Source: Comamonas sp. BIGb0124
GTDB lineage: Bacteria; Pseudomonadota; Gammaproteobacteria; Burkholderiales; Burkholderiaceae_C
Assembly: GCF_003752175.1 (NCBI RefSeq)
Contig: NZ_RJVF01000008.1
Coordinates: 496,001 to 560,000 of the forward strand
Direction: 5' to 3'
DNA: 64,000 nucleotides
Below are positions 41,528 to 50,474 of this stretch, one piece after another. The position numbers were made by a program, and so were the translations under genes. Under the pieces are notes generated by a model. The model was not told where the DNA came from. It was given only the letters and a program-made list of their open reading frames with translations, and did no database searches. Position 1 is the stretch's first letter, and the number at the start of each line of letters is the position of its first letter.

Positions 41528-44500
41528 ATGGGTGCCATCGACATCAAAGGCTACTGCACACTCTGCAGATCTCGCTGCGGGACGATCAACCGGGTCGAGA
41601 ACGATCAACTGGTCTCCGTCCGCCCCGACCCGGACCATCCGAACGGGAGCGCCATGTGCCTCAAGGGAAAGGCCGCACCCGAACTCGTTCACAGTCCACA
41701 TCGTGTGCTTTACCCGATGAAACGAACGCGGCCCAAGACCGATCCCGATCCGGGCTGGGTACGCATCGATTGGGACGAGGCACTTTCCACCGTGGCCAGC
41801 CGACTTGGCAACATTCGGGCTGAGCACGGTGCAGAGGCCGTGGCGTTCTCGGTTACGACGCCCAGTGGGACTCCTCTATCCGACAGCATCGACTGGGTCG
41901 AGCGCTTCCTGCGCAGCTTCGGCAGTCCCAACATGGCCTACGCAGTTGAAATCTGCAACTGGCATAAGGACAACGCCCACGCTTTCACCTTCGGCTGTGC
42001 CATGCCGGTCGCCGACTACGCGCAGGCCGATACGATCGTGTTGTGGGGCCACAACCCCGCCAACACCTGGCTTTCGCAGTCTTCTGCGATCGCGCGAGGA
42101 CGTGCCCGAGGCGCCCGCATGGTGGTCATCGACCCCCGGCCCACGGCGCTGGCTCGAGAGGCCGATGTGTGGCTGCCCGTCCGGCCCGGCACGGACGCCG
42201 CACTGGCACTCGGAATCGTGCGGCATCTGATCGAGGAAAGCGCCTACGACGCCGCTTTCGTCCGTCGCTGGACCAATGCCCCTTATCTGGTCCGCCGCGA
42301 CAACGGACTGCTGCTGCGCGAGCAAGACCTGACACCCGATGCGCCGACGAATCGTTTCTTGGTCTGGGATGCATTCCGACGGACATTGCAGCCCGTCGAC
42401 AATGACCGGGCGATGTCAGACGCGCTTGCCGACTCGCTGCTGCTCGATGGCGAAATCGAAGTGCAAGTACCGGGCCGCGGCAAGGCGATGGTTTGCGATA
42501 CCGTGTTCTCCCGGCTGAGAGCCGAGGCCGCCCGCTACACCACGCAAGAGGTCGAACGAATCACGGGTTTGACAGAGGCAAAGGTGATGGCAGCCGCGGA
42601 CTTGATGCGCGGCGGATGCCGCATGGCCTACCATGCCTGGACGGGTGTCGGTCAACACACCAACGCCACGCAGACAGAGCGCGCCATTGCGACGGTCTAT
42701 GCCCTCAACGGCAGTTTCGATCGGATAGGCGGCAATCGCCAGCGGCAAGTCACTCCCGTGAACTCGCTCGTTCCGCCGGGGTTGCTTCCAGACTCGCAGC
42801 GCGGCAAGGCCTTGGGCCTCGCCGAGCGCCCCATCGGTCCTCCTGCGGGGGGATGGGTCACCGCACTGGATCTATATCGCGCCATTCTGGAGCACAAGCC
42901 CTACACCGTCCGCGCACTGATGTCCTTTGGGACAAACATGACGGTCTCGCACGGCGACACGTCGTTGGCGATCCAAGCCCTCGAGCAACTGGAGTTTCAC
43001 GTCCATTTGGATCTCTTCGAGACCCCCTCCTCACGCTACGCGGACATTCTGTTGCCCGTGAACACGCCTTGGGAGCGCGAAGCGCTGCGAATCGGTTTCG
43101 AAGTCTCCGACGAGGCTGCATCTCTGGCCCAGTTGCGGCCCCGCATGGTCAGCCCGCGTGGCGAGTCGCGCGCCGACTACGAGATCGTGCTCGATTTGGC
43201 CCGACGCCTCGGCATGACCGACAGCTTCTTCGGCGGTGACGTCCAAGCCGGTTGGAACCACATGCTCGCGCCCACCGGACTCAGCGTGGAGGCGCTAAGG
43301 GCGAAACCAGACGGCATTCACCTTCCCATCGATGTACGTGAACGCAAATTTGCAGCCCCGGGACCGCACGGCGAAGGAACGATCCGCGGATTCGAGACAG
43401 CCAGTCGACGGGTGGAGCTCTATTCCGAGAAATTCCTGCAGCACGGCCAGCCGCCTTTGGCCCATTACGTGCCCAGCGCCGAGAGCCAACGGCAAGACCA
43501 GAGCGGCGACGCGCGATATCCCCTGATACTGAGCACGGCAAAGAACGGCTACTTCTGCCACTCGCAGCACCGCAGTCTTGTCTCCCTTCGCAAACGGGCG
43601 ATGGATCCGTTGATCGAACTGGCACCAGAGTTGGCACGCCGCCACGGCATTGGCGAAGGCGCTTGGGTTCGGGTGGCGACCCGCGTGGGTATCGCGCGCT
43701 TCGTCGCACGGCTCACCCCCGGCTTGGCCGAGGATGTGGTCGTCGCCGAGTTCGGGTGGTGGCAGGCATGCAGCGAACTGGGCAAGGATGCATCGACGAC
43801 GCGGGGCGCAGGGTCGAGCAACTTCAACAGCCTGATCTCCGCCGATGATCACGACCCAGTCAGCGGCTCCGTAGGCATGCGCTCGTTTCGCTGCAGCATC
43901 GAACCCGATCCCGCCATTGCGGCACATCAGCGCAGATGGCAAGGCTACGAAACCTTTCAGATCCGCCACATCAAGCCAGAGGCGGAGGGAGTCATTCAGA
44001 TCGCATTCGAGCGGTCTGACGGCGGTTTGCTACCGGACTATCAGCCTGGTCAACACCTGCAGATTCGCCTGCCCGTCGGGGGAGAAACGCTGAACCGCGC
44101 TTACTCTCTGACAGGACCATGCACCGATGGAGAACGCCGCAGCTACACCATCGCCGTGCGCCACCAAAAGGGTCGCCTGCCCAATGGCGATCCGTTCGAA
44201 GGACTGGTTTCGGCCCATCTCCACCGAACGCTTCGCGAGGGGCAATGCATCGAGGTCCAGGCACCATCCGGCACCTTCCTGATCCCTGTGAAGTCCGCCC
44301 AGCCGCTGATTTTCTTGGCGGGCGGCATTGGCATCACGCCCTTCTTGAGTCAGCTCGAGTCCATGAACGATGGTGACGAGACCGAGATCTGGTTGTACTA
44401 CGGCAACCAGCACGGCGGAACTCACGCCTTCAAGCATAGGCTGAAGTACCACGCCCAACGTCTGCCCAACCTGCGGGTGCGCAATCACTATGCCGCCCCA

Positions 44501-44980
44501 CGCCCCGAGGATCAACTCGGCCATGACTACGACAGCGCCGACTTCGTCACGGCGGCCCTGATCGGGGAGGGTTTGATCGAACGCCGCGCGAGAATCTACA
44601 TGTGCGGACCACCTCCCATGATGGATGCTTTCGCCAAGGGCCTTGTCGCGCGCGGAGTGCCGAGCTTCGACATCTTCCGCGAAGTGTTTCGCTCGCCACC
44701 CGGGCCTCTGCTGGATGACGGTCGCAGCTTCGCCGTACAGTTCCGCTCCTCCAGAACGCCGTCCCTTCGATGGACCGCAGATCAAGGGCCTCTGCTGGCC
44801 TTTGCCGAGAAGCAAGGGCTGCAATTGGCCAACGGCTGCCGCGTGGGACAGTGCGAGAGCTGTGCGGTGCGCATTGTTTCGGGGAAAGTTCGGCACCTGC
44901 ACGGCGTCGAGCCTGAAGACGCACATGTCTGCTTGGTCTGTCAGGCTGTACCCACCGACGATCTGGTTCTCGATGCCTGA
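41528..44980 (+). CDS. Molybdopterin oxidoreductase fused to a FAD/NAD/2Fe-2S reductase
   Basis: An 1150-residue multidomain redox enzyme. Residues 1-60 hold a [4Fe-4S] site, Cys10, Cys13, Cys17 and Cys44. The MopB catalytic domain follows to about 600, with a candidate Mo-ligand Cys in VEICNWHKDNAHAFTFGC. The dinucleotide-binding domain is at about 660-790 (LILSTAKNGYFCHSQHRSLV). Residues about 815-1040 are a ferredoxin-reductase-type FAD/NAD module (LNRAYSLTG, then LIFLAGGIGITPFLSQLE, then YMCGPPPMM). The C-terminal [2Fe-2S] ferredoxin domain has GCRVGQCESCAV and a late Cys in VCLVC. The C-terminal half matches reductases of Rieske oxygenases. Electron flow between NAD(P)H and the Mo centre within one chain is inferred; the substrate is unknown. 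AAGGA precedes the start. Confidence 0.85.
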   Translation: MGAIDIKGYCTLCRSRCGTINRVENDQLVSVRPDPDHPNGSAMCLKGKAAPELVHSPHRVLYPMKRTRPKTDPDPGWVRIDWDEALSTVASRLGNIRAEHGAEAVAFSVTTPSGTPLSDSIDWVERFLRSFGSPNMAYAVEICNWHKDNAHAFTFGCAMPVADYAQADTIVLWGHNPANTWLSQSSAIARGRARGARMVVIDPRPTALAREADVWLPVRPGTDAALALGIVRHLIEESAYDAAFVRRWTNAPYLVRRDNGLLLREQDLTPDAPTNRFLVWDAFRRTLQPVDNDRAMSDALADSLLLDGEIEVQVPGRGKAMVCDTVFSRLRAEAARYTTQEVERITGLTEAKVMAAADLMRGGCRMAYHAWTGVGQHTNATQTERAIATVYALNGSFDRIGGNRQRQVTPVNSLVPPGLLPDSQRGKALGLAERPIGPPAGGWVTALDLYRAILEHKPYTVRALMSFGTNMTVSHGDTSLAIQALEQLEFHVHLDLFETPSSRYADILLPVNTPWEREALRIGFEVSDEAASLAQLRPRMVSPRGESRADYEIVLDLARRLGMTDSFFGGDVQAGWNHMLAPTGLSVEALRAKPDGIHLPIDVRERKFAAPGPHGEGTIRGFETASRRVELYSEKFLQHGQPPLAHYVPSAESQRQDQSGDARYPLILSTAKNGYFCHSQHRSLVSLRKRAMDPLIELAPELARRHGIGEGAWVRVATRVGIARFVARLTPGLAEDVVVAEFGWWQACSELGKDASTTRGAGSSNFNSLISADDHDPVSGSVGMRSFRCSIEPDPAIAAHQRRWQGYETFQIRHIKPEAEGVIQIAFERSDGGLLPDYQPGQHLQIRLPVGGETLNRAYSLTGPCTDGERRSYTIAVRHQKGRLPNGDPFEGLVSAHLHRTLREGQCIEVQAPSGTFLIPVKSAQPLIFLAGGIGITPFLSQLESMNDGDETEIWLYYGNQHGGTHAFKHRLKYHAQRLPNLRVRNHYAAPRPEDQLGHDYDSADFVTAALIGEGLIERRARIYMCGPPPMMDAFAKGLVARGVPSFDIFREVFRSPPGPLLDDGRSFAVQFRSSRTPSLRWTADQGPLLAFAEKQGLQLANGCRVGQCESCAVRIVSGKVRHLHGVEPEDAHVCLVCQAVPTDDLVLDA

Positions 44981-45154
44981 GCTTCGCCAAAGTGCCCAAT
45001 CCCTCGCACGACCGCACAGGTCAGGCAGTTGAGCACAAGGCGCTTGTCGGTACGGCAAGGTACGCCCCCTGGGAGTTCGCGTGTTCGTCAGCGCTCTGCG
45101 TCAAGCCACGCAGCCGCAGTCATGCCGATCTGTGCAGGGCCTCGATTTTTTTCT

Positions 45155-45262
45155 TCATGTCGAGAAGGCCCACTCCTGCATCTGCACGCCGGCCAGCTCG
45201 GTCACCTCGACGAGTCTCTCGCCCCACTGGTTCTCCGTCTTCGTCTTAAACTCGAGGGTGGC
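45155..45262 (-). pseudogene. Possible 3' remnant of an unidentified gene
   Basis: Downstream of the Old Yellow Enzyme gene the minus strand has a coding-like stretch, FKTKTENQWGERLVEVTEL then AGVQMQEWAFST and a TGA stop overlapped by an ATG (a 12-codon ORF with four Lys/Ile codons follows). Its 5' side runs into the Old Yellow Enzyme gene in another frame, so it would be a truncated gene end. No family was recognised. The rest of 44981-45154 shows nothing. Confidence 0.3.
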
Positions 45263-45267
45263 GCCCG

Positions 45268-46416
45268 TCAAACAGAAGTCGGTCGCGCCGGCGTGCCGCG
45301 CGCCCGATACGCCGACGCGCCAAGCGCCGGATAATCGATATACCCTTCGGCGCCGCCACCATAGAACGTGGCGCGGTCGTACGGGTTCAAGACCGAACCC
45401 TGCCGCGTGCGTTCGGGAAGGTCGGGATTGGCGATGAACAGACGACCGAAGGCCACGGCGTCTGCGCGGCCCGTCTCGATGGCCGCCGCTGCCGTGGACG
45501 GCGTGTAGTTGCCCGCCGCGATCAAGGCATTGGGCCAATGCGGACGGAAAAGCTCCGACGCAAAAGGCACGTTCTGATGATCGACATCGGCCTGCCCCGC
45601 ACCGCTGGCTCGCGGCTCGACCAGGTGAAGATAAGCCAGGTTCTGTAGCGCGAGCTGTTCGATCAGGTCGCGGTACAGCGGCAACGGTTCTTCCTCTCCG
45701 CTGCCGTTGGCCACACCGAACGGCGACAGACGGATACCGACGCGGTCGGCACCGAACACATCCGACACGGCCGCGGCAACCTCCAGAACGATGCGGCTGC
45801 GATTCTCGATCGAGCCGCCGTAGGCGTCCGTGCGCCGATTGCTGCGGCTTTGCAGAAACTGTTCCAGCAGGTAGCCGTTGGCCCCGTGGATTTCGACGCC
45901 GTCGAAGCCCGCCTGCTGCGCGTTGCGCGCCGCCTGGGCATAGTCGGCGACCACCGAGGCGATCTCGGCCGTTTCCAACGCCCTGGGCGTTTCGAACGGA
46001 GCCCGCTCGAAGGTCGCCGTGAACGCATGGCCAGGCGCGGCGATCGCGGATGGCGCCACAGGGCGTTCACCTCCATGCAGCGAGGAATGCGAAACACGGC
46101 CGACATGCCAGAGCTGCAGAAAAATCAACCCGCCTTTGTCGTGCACCGCCTGCGTGACGCCCCGCCAACCCTCGATCTGCGCCTGACTGTGAATGCCGGG
46201 CGTCGCAGGCATGCCCTGGCCGCTGGGCGATATCTGCGCACCTTCGGTGACGATCAACCCGCCTTGCGAGGCACGCTGACGGTAGTACTCGACATTGAGC
46301 GCATGCGGAACATTGCCCGGCTGCGATGCGCGCATGCGGGTCAGCGGCGCCATCACCATGCGGTGCGACAACTCGAATGCCCCGATGCGCAAGGGCGAGA
46401 ACAGTGCTTGGATCAT
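45268..46416 (-). CDS. Old Yellow Enzyme family NADH:flavin oxidoreductase / ene-reductase
   Basis: A 382-residue FMN enzyme of the NemA/XenA type. Motifs: MVMAPLTRMRA (FMN binding), FLQLWHVGRVSH, the catalytic HGANGYLLEQFLQ (His-Asn pair) and YGGSIENRSR. It would reduce activated C=C bonds or nitro groups using NAD(P)H. The ATG at 46416 is chosen over 46431 because GAGGAC is well placed before it. The C-terminal 15 residues after YIDYPAL are atypical and may come from a deletion junction. It lies downstream of a TetR gene in the same direction, like nemR-nemA. Confidence 0.87.
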   Translation of the reverse strand: MIQALFSPLRIGAFELSHRMVMAPLTRMRASQPGNVPHALNVEYYRQRASQGGLIVTEGAQISPSGQGMPATPGIHSQAQIEGWRGVTQAVHDKGGLIFLQLWHVGRVSHSSLHGGERPVAPSAIAAPGHAFTATFERAPFETPRALETAEIASVVADYAQAARNAQQAGFDGVEIHGANGYLLEQFLQSRSNRRTDAYGGSIENRSRIVLEVAAAVSDVFGADRVGIRLSPFGVANGSGEEEPLPLYRDLIEQLALQNLAYLHLVEPRASGAGQADVDHQNVPFASELFRPHWPNALIAAGNYTPSTAAAAIETGRADAVAFGRLFIANPDLPERTRQGSVLNPYDRATFYGGGAEGYIDYPALGASAYRARGTPARPTSV

Positions 46417-46480
46417 TCGACAGGTCCTCATGCAGAAATAGATGGAGATTGACCGGGGTCAGATCTCCCGGTGCGATCGG

Positions 46481-47065
46481 CTAGGCATCCAGGGGGGCCG
46501 ACAGCTTCGACAAGACAGCCGCGCGGCACACCTCCAGGATCTCGTCGGCCAGCGGCGAATCGTCGGGGCACGCCCGCGACAGCACCAGTGCACCGACCAC
46601 CTGCGCAATCACTGCGATGCGTCTGGCACGCAGGTCGCCTTCGTGCTCGCCGTCCGCAGGCGTGCCGGCCTGACCGGCCAATGTCGCCAGCACGCCTTCG
46701 ACGCCATTCGCAAAAGCCGTCTTGATCGACTCCGGCTGACGCGCCGCATCGCCGCACAGCGCAGCCATCGTGCAACCCTCGCCCCGCCCGTCGCGATGCG
46801 CGCGCGACAGGTAATACGTGACGAACTCTGCCGCATCGAAGCCATCGGCCTTGGCAGCCCCCTGCGCAAAACCGCAGCTCGCCGCTTCCGCGATCAGATC
46901 GGCCTTCGACTCGAAGTGTTTGTAGAACCCGCCGTGCGTAAAACCCGCGCGGGCCATCAAGTCGGCGATCCCCACCCCGTCGTAACCCCGCTCGCGAAAC
47001 AGCACGGATGCCGTCTCGACGATGTGCGCCCGGTTCGCCTGCGCCTGCGCTTTGGTGACCTTCAT
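46481..47065 (-). CDS. TetR-family repressor (NemR/AcrR-like)
   Basis: A 194-residue regulator starting MKVTKAQAQANRAHIVETAS. The HTH is at about residues 8-55 (GYDGVGIADLMARAGFTHGG, then FYKHFESKADLI). Two Cys residues (EGCTMAALCGD) near residue 103 could sense electrophiles, as in NemR, but this is not shown. It is divergent from an SDR gene across a region containing a 17-bp perfect inverted repeat, and upstream of the ene-reductase it probably controls. Confidence 0.85.
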   Translation of the reverse strand: MKVTKAQAQANRAHIVETASVLFRERGYDGVGIADLMARAGFTHGGFYKHFESKADLIAEAASCGFAQGAAKADGFDAAEFVTYYLSRAHRDGRGEGCTMAALCGDAARQPESIKTAFANGVEGVLATLAGQAGTPADGEHEGDLRARRIAVIAQVVGALVLSRACPDDSPLADEILEVCRAAVLSKLSAPLDA

Positions 47066-47113
47066 ATTCAGGATCTCTTGAGAAATGCCATCGGTAAAAC
47101 CATGACTATACAT

Positions 47114-47165
47114 TGATGTCGACCATCATCAAAGTGCTTGACAACTTAGATGATGGTCGACATCA
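47114..47165. promoter_or_regulatory. Double operator between the TetR and SDR genes
   Basis: TGATGTCGACCATCATC (47114-47130) and GATGATGGTCGACATCA (47149-47165) are perfect reverse complements of 17 bp separated by 18 bp. Each arm is itself a dyad (ATGATG-GTCGA-CATCAT on the right). A -35-like TTGACA (47138-47143) with CATCAT 17 bp downstream reads toward the SDR gene; TTGATG-N16-TATAGT reads toward the TetR gene. Both promoters would be covered by bound repressor dimers. Confidence 0.75.
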
Positions 47166-47222
47166 TTACGAAAAACCGCACTGTGCGGCATGGGCTCACC
47201 TTTCGTTCAAGAGAAATCAAAC

Positions 47223-48011
47223 ATGACCACTCGTACCACTGTTCTCATCACGGGCGCTTCGACCGGCATCGGCGCCACCTATGCCGAGCGCTTCGCCCGC
47301 CGCGGCCACGACCTCGTCCTGGTCGCCCGAGACAAGGCGCGCCTCGAAGCGCTCGCTGCTCGCCTGCAAAAGGAAACCGGCGCTGCCGTCGACATCCTCC
47401 CGGCCGACCTCACCCAGCCCGCAGATCTCGCCGCAGTCGAAACCCATCTGCGCGAAGACGCCCGGATCGAGACCCTGATCAACAACGCAGGCGCTACGCT
47501 GTCCGGTCCCTTCATCGGCCAATCGACAGACGATGTCGCCCGACTCGTCGCCCTCAACACCACCGCTCTGGTCAGGCTGGCGAGTGCCGTCGCCCCGCGC
47601 CTGGCGCAGGCCGGCAAGGGCGCCATCGTCAACATCGGCTCGGTGGTCGGTTTTGCGCCCGAATTCGGCATGTCGGTCTACGGGGCGACCAAGGCCTTCG
47701 TGCTCTTCCTTTCGCAGGGACTGAGCCTGGAGCTCGCCCCCAAGGGCGTCTACGTGCAAGCCGTGCTGCCTGCCGGCACCCGCACCGAGATCTGGGAGCG
47801 CGCAGGCATCGACGTCAATACGCTTTCCGATCTGATGGACGTGGGTGAACTGGTCGACGCGGCCCTGGTCGGTTTCGACCGCCGCGAAGGGGTCACCATC
47901 CCGCCGCTGCACGATGCCGCGCGCTGGGACGCGTTGGATGCCGCACGGCAGGGCCTGCTTTCCGACCTCCGGCAAGCTCATGTTGCCGAGCGCTACCAGA
48001 CCGCCTCTTGA
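47223..48011 (+). CDS. Short-chain dehydrogenase/reductase
   Basis: A 262-residue classical SDR starting MTTRTTVLITGASTGIGATY. The NADP-binding TGASTGIG, the NNAG motif (LINNAGATLSG), the catalytic Ser in NIGSVVGF and YGATKAF (YxxxK) are all present. The start follows AAGAGA. Its position opposite the TetR gene, behind the double operator, suggests induction together with the ene-reductase, perhaps for electrophile or aldehyde detoxification. Confidence 0.87.
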   Translation: MTTRTTVLITGASTGIGATYAERFARRGHDLVLVARDKARLEALAARLQKETGAAVDILPADLTQPADLAAVETHLREDARIETLINNAGATLSGPFIGQSTDDVARLVALNTTALVRLASAVAPRLAQAGKGAIVNIGSVVGFAPEFGMSVYGATKAFVLFLSQGLSLELAPKGVYVQAVLPAGTRTEIWERAGIDVNTLSDLMDVGELVDAALVGFDRREGVTIPPLHDAARWDALDAARQGLLSDLRQAHVAERYQTAS

Positions 48012-48094
48012 CCGGCCGCGCCCTTCCGCCAAGCACCAAGGCTGAAGAGGGCCGGAAACACATTCTTTCGAACACCCTGGAGAGCAGTCCCTTC

Positions 48095-49096
48095 ATGAAA
48101 GCATTCGCCATCGACCGGTATGGAAAGAACCAGGCCGGCCGTATCCAGGACATGCCCGAACCCGAGGTGCGGGACGATGACGTTCTGATCCAGATCCATG
48201 CCGCGAGCGTGAATGCCCTGGATTCGAAGATCAAGAGCGGCGAGTTCAAACTGATTCTTCCCTACCGCCTACCCCTCATCCTGGGCAATGACGTGGCCGG
48301 TACGGTCATCCGGGTCGGCGCTCGCGTTCGCAGCTTCAAGGCCGGCGACGAGGTCTATGCGCGCCCCGACGACGACCGCATCGGCACCTTCGCCGAACGC
48401 ATCGCCGTCAAGGAATCGTCGCTGGCGCTCAAGCCCAAGAACCTCGGCATGGCCGAGGCCGCCGCGCTCCCCCTCGTGGCCTTGACCGCTTGGCAGACGC
48501 TGGTGGAAACAGCCAAGCTCAAGAAGGGCCAGAAGGTGCTGATTGCGGCCGGTTCGGGCGGCGTCGGCACCATCGCCATTCAGTTGGCCAAGCACCTCGG
48601 TGCGTTCGTGGCCACGACCACCAGTACCGCCAACACCGACTGGGTGAAGGCGCTGGGCGCGGATGTCGTCATCGATTACAAAAAACAAGACTTCACCACC
48701 GTGCTGCGTGACTACGACGTGGTGCTGAACAGCCTGGGCACCGACGAGCTGAACAAATCGCTCCAGGTGCTCAAACCGGGCGGGCATCTCATCTCCATCT
48801 CGGGGCCGCCCACCCCGGCATTCGCCGCCGCGCGCGGACTGGCCTGGCCGCTCAAACAGGTGCTGCGCCTGCTGAGTTTCGGCATCCGGCGCAAAGCCAG
48901 AAAGAACGGCAGCCCATACTCCTTTGTCTTCATGCGGGCCGACGGGGCGCAGTTGCGCCAGATCACCTCACTTGTCGAATCGGGCGCCATACGCCCCGTC
49001 GTCGACAAAGTGTTTGCCTTCGACGACACCGACGCCGCGTTGGCCTACGTCGACAGTGGACGCGCCAAAGGCAAGGTCGTGGTGCAAGTGCTGTAG
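48095..49096 (+). CDS. Zinc-independent MDR-family NADP(H) oxidoreductase (quinone reductase-like)
   Basis: A 333-residue medium-chain dehydrogenase starting MKAFAIDRYGKNQAGR after GGAGAG. The N-terminal GroES-like domain contains LPLILGNDVAGTVIRVG; the Rossmann motif is LIAAGSGGVGTIAIQLAKHL. Structural zinc cysteines are absent, as in quinone oxidoreductases. It follows the SDR gene by 83 bp and is probably in the same TetR-controlled unit. Confidence 0.85.
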   Translation: MKAFAIDRYGKNQAGRIQDMPEPEVRDDDVLIQIHAASVNALDSKIKSGEFKLILPYRLPLILGNDVAGTVIRVGARVRSFKAGDEVYARPDDDRIGTFAERIAVKESSLALKPKNLGMAEAAALPLVALTAWQTLVETAKLKKGQKVLIAAGSGGVGTIAIQLAKHLGAFVATTTSTANTDWVKALGADVVIDYKKQDFTTVLRDYDVVLNSLGTDELNKSLQVLKPGGHLISISGPPTPAFAAARGLAWPLKQVLRLLSFGIRRKARKNGSPYSFVFMRADGAQLRQITSLVESGAIRPVVDKVFAFDDTDAALAYVDSGRAKGKVVVQVL

Positions 49097-49117
49097 CGGT
49101 CGGTCGACACCGACCGC
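49096..49117 (+). terminator. GC-rich hairpin at the end of the MDR gene
   Basis: Perfect 9-bp stem GCGGTCGGT / ACCGACCGC with a CGAC loop, overlapping the last base of the stop codon. No T-run follows, so it may act with Rho or as an end-stabilising hairpin. The rest of 49118-49276 shows no gene. Confidence 0.5.
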
Positions 49118-49276
49118 CAGCCGGGGCAAGTGCCCGGGGGTGGCCCGGGCTATTCAACAAGCTGTCGTGCTTTGCTGTGCGTTTCTCGGCCAACCGGTTT
49201 GCATCACGAGTGGTGGCTCGAGTGCTTGGCAAGCCGCGATTGGAACTGCAGGTGCGACTTGCGAAATATGTCCCAG

Positions 49277-49315
49277 GGGATACAATTTCCGACAATATAG
49301 GATTTCCTGTATCCC
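49277..49315. promoter_or_regulatory. Operator-like inverted repeat of hipBA module 3
   Basis: GGGATACA (49277-49284) and TGTATCCC (49308-49315) are exact reverse complements 23 bp apart, ending 9 bp before the hipB start. The GGATA/TATCC cores resemble the half-sites of the E. coli HipB operator. Confidence 0.6.
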
Positions 49316-49324
49316 AAAGGACAC

Positions 49325-49588
49325 ATGACCACACTATACGATGTCGCTGCAATGCTGAAAGAGGTACGCAAAAAGACGGGTCTCAGCCAAGAAGAACTTG
49401 CCCAGCGTGCGGGTGTCTCGCGCACGACCGTTGCCCGCATGGAGACTGCGGCCAAAGGTGACATGAGCGTCTCGGCCTTGGTCCGACTGCTTGAAGCCGT
49501 AGGGTATGACCTGAAGGCCGTGAAGCTGGGCCATGTCCGTACCGTCGAAGACATCCTTGTAGAACAGCGGCAGGGTGAGGCGCCGTGA
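49325..49588 (+). CDS. hipB: HipB-like XRE antitoxin (module 3)
   Basis: An 87-residue protein with an HTH_3 domain at residues about 9-65 (KKTGLSQEELAQRAGVSRTT, then VARMETAAKGDMSVSALVRL). AAAGGA precedes the ATG. The following HipA-like gene starts 6 bp downstream but lacks its N-terminal part, so the antitoxin may now act only as a regulator. Confidence 0.83.
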   Translation: MTTLYDVAAMLKEVRKKTGLSQEELAQRAGVSRTTVARMETAAKGDMSVSALVRLLEAVGYDLKAVKLGHVRTVEDILVEQRQGEAP

Positions 49589-49594
49589 GACCTG

Positions 49595-50464
49595 ATGGGC
49601 AAGCCGACACTGCGAACCAGTCGGCACATCGTGAAGGGGTCGGACAAGAGCACACCTTATCTGGGCTTCAACGAGTTCTACAGCATGCGCGTACTGCAGC
49701 AACTGAACGTGGTGCCGGTCGCCCAAACACAGATGTCCGACGATGGCCGACTCCTGATAGTCGAGCGCTTCGACGTAGATGCCAACGGCATACCGACGCA
49801 TGGACTTGAGGATGCTTGCAGCCTGTTGGGTCTGCCCCCGCACGAAAAGTACGCCACAACCACGGAGAAGGTTCTGAACGCCACGCGCGCCTACCTCCCC
49901 CCGGCTCACGTCAGAACTCAACTTGAGCACCTGGCCTGGCACCTGCTGACGAATTACGTGGTACGCAACGCCGATTGCCACGCCAAGAACATTTCGCTTT
50001 ACTACACGTCGCAATCCGATGTCGGCTACACGCCGGTCTACGACATCGTGACAACGCAGGCCTATCCACGCTATGCAGCGAATCCGCCGGGCCTGCCGAT
50101 CGACGGGCGCCAAACCTGGGCAGCCGGGAAGGCGCTTGAACGATTTGTCAACACGCGCCTTGGCATCGCGCCACGTCGCTATGCCGAGATGGTCGAGCAA
50201 CTGTGCGAATCGGCAGTGGAGGTCGGCAGGACAGTGATCGCCGCCGGCAAGAACGAGCCCCGCTGGCGCAACACGGCCAAGCAGATGGTGCATAGCTGGA
50301 ACGACGGGATGGCATCGCTGCGTAGCCCCAAACAGGCAGCGCACGTCAAAGGGCTCGACCAGGCGATCGCCGACGCGGGCTTCTCGGCTTCCAAGGCGGC
50401 CCAGCCGCAGCGCGAGGTCATTGGACGCTCTGAACTGCTAGCCTCGCGTGGACGCAAACGATAA
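49595..50464 (+). pseudogene. hipA: N-terminally truncated HipA kinase (module 3)
   Basis: A 289-residue HipA-like protein that begins close to the ATP-binding lysine (TSRHIVKGSDKSTPYLGFNE) and continues through LIVERFDVDANG, the catalytic VVRNADCHAKNISLYY and metal-binding TPVYDIVT. The whole N-terminal subdomain and the Gly-rich nucleotide loop, roughly 150 residues, are absent. HipT of HipBST systems also lacks the subdomain but keeps the Gly-rich loop, and no HipS-like gene is present. A deletion after the hipB stop is the likely origin. Residual kinase activity is doubtful, so it is called a pseudogene although the frame is intact. Confidence 0.7.
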
Positions 50465-50474
50465 GGAGTCGATC

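Noticed and set aside
49595-50464. HipT of a HipBST tripartite system
   Set aside because: No HipS-like gene is present and the Gly-rich loop that HipT keeps is missing.
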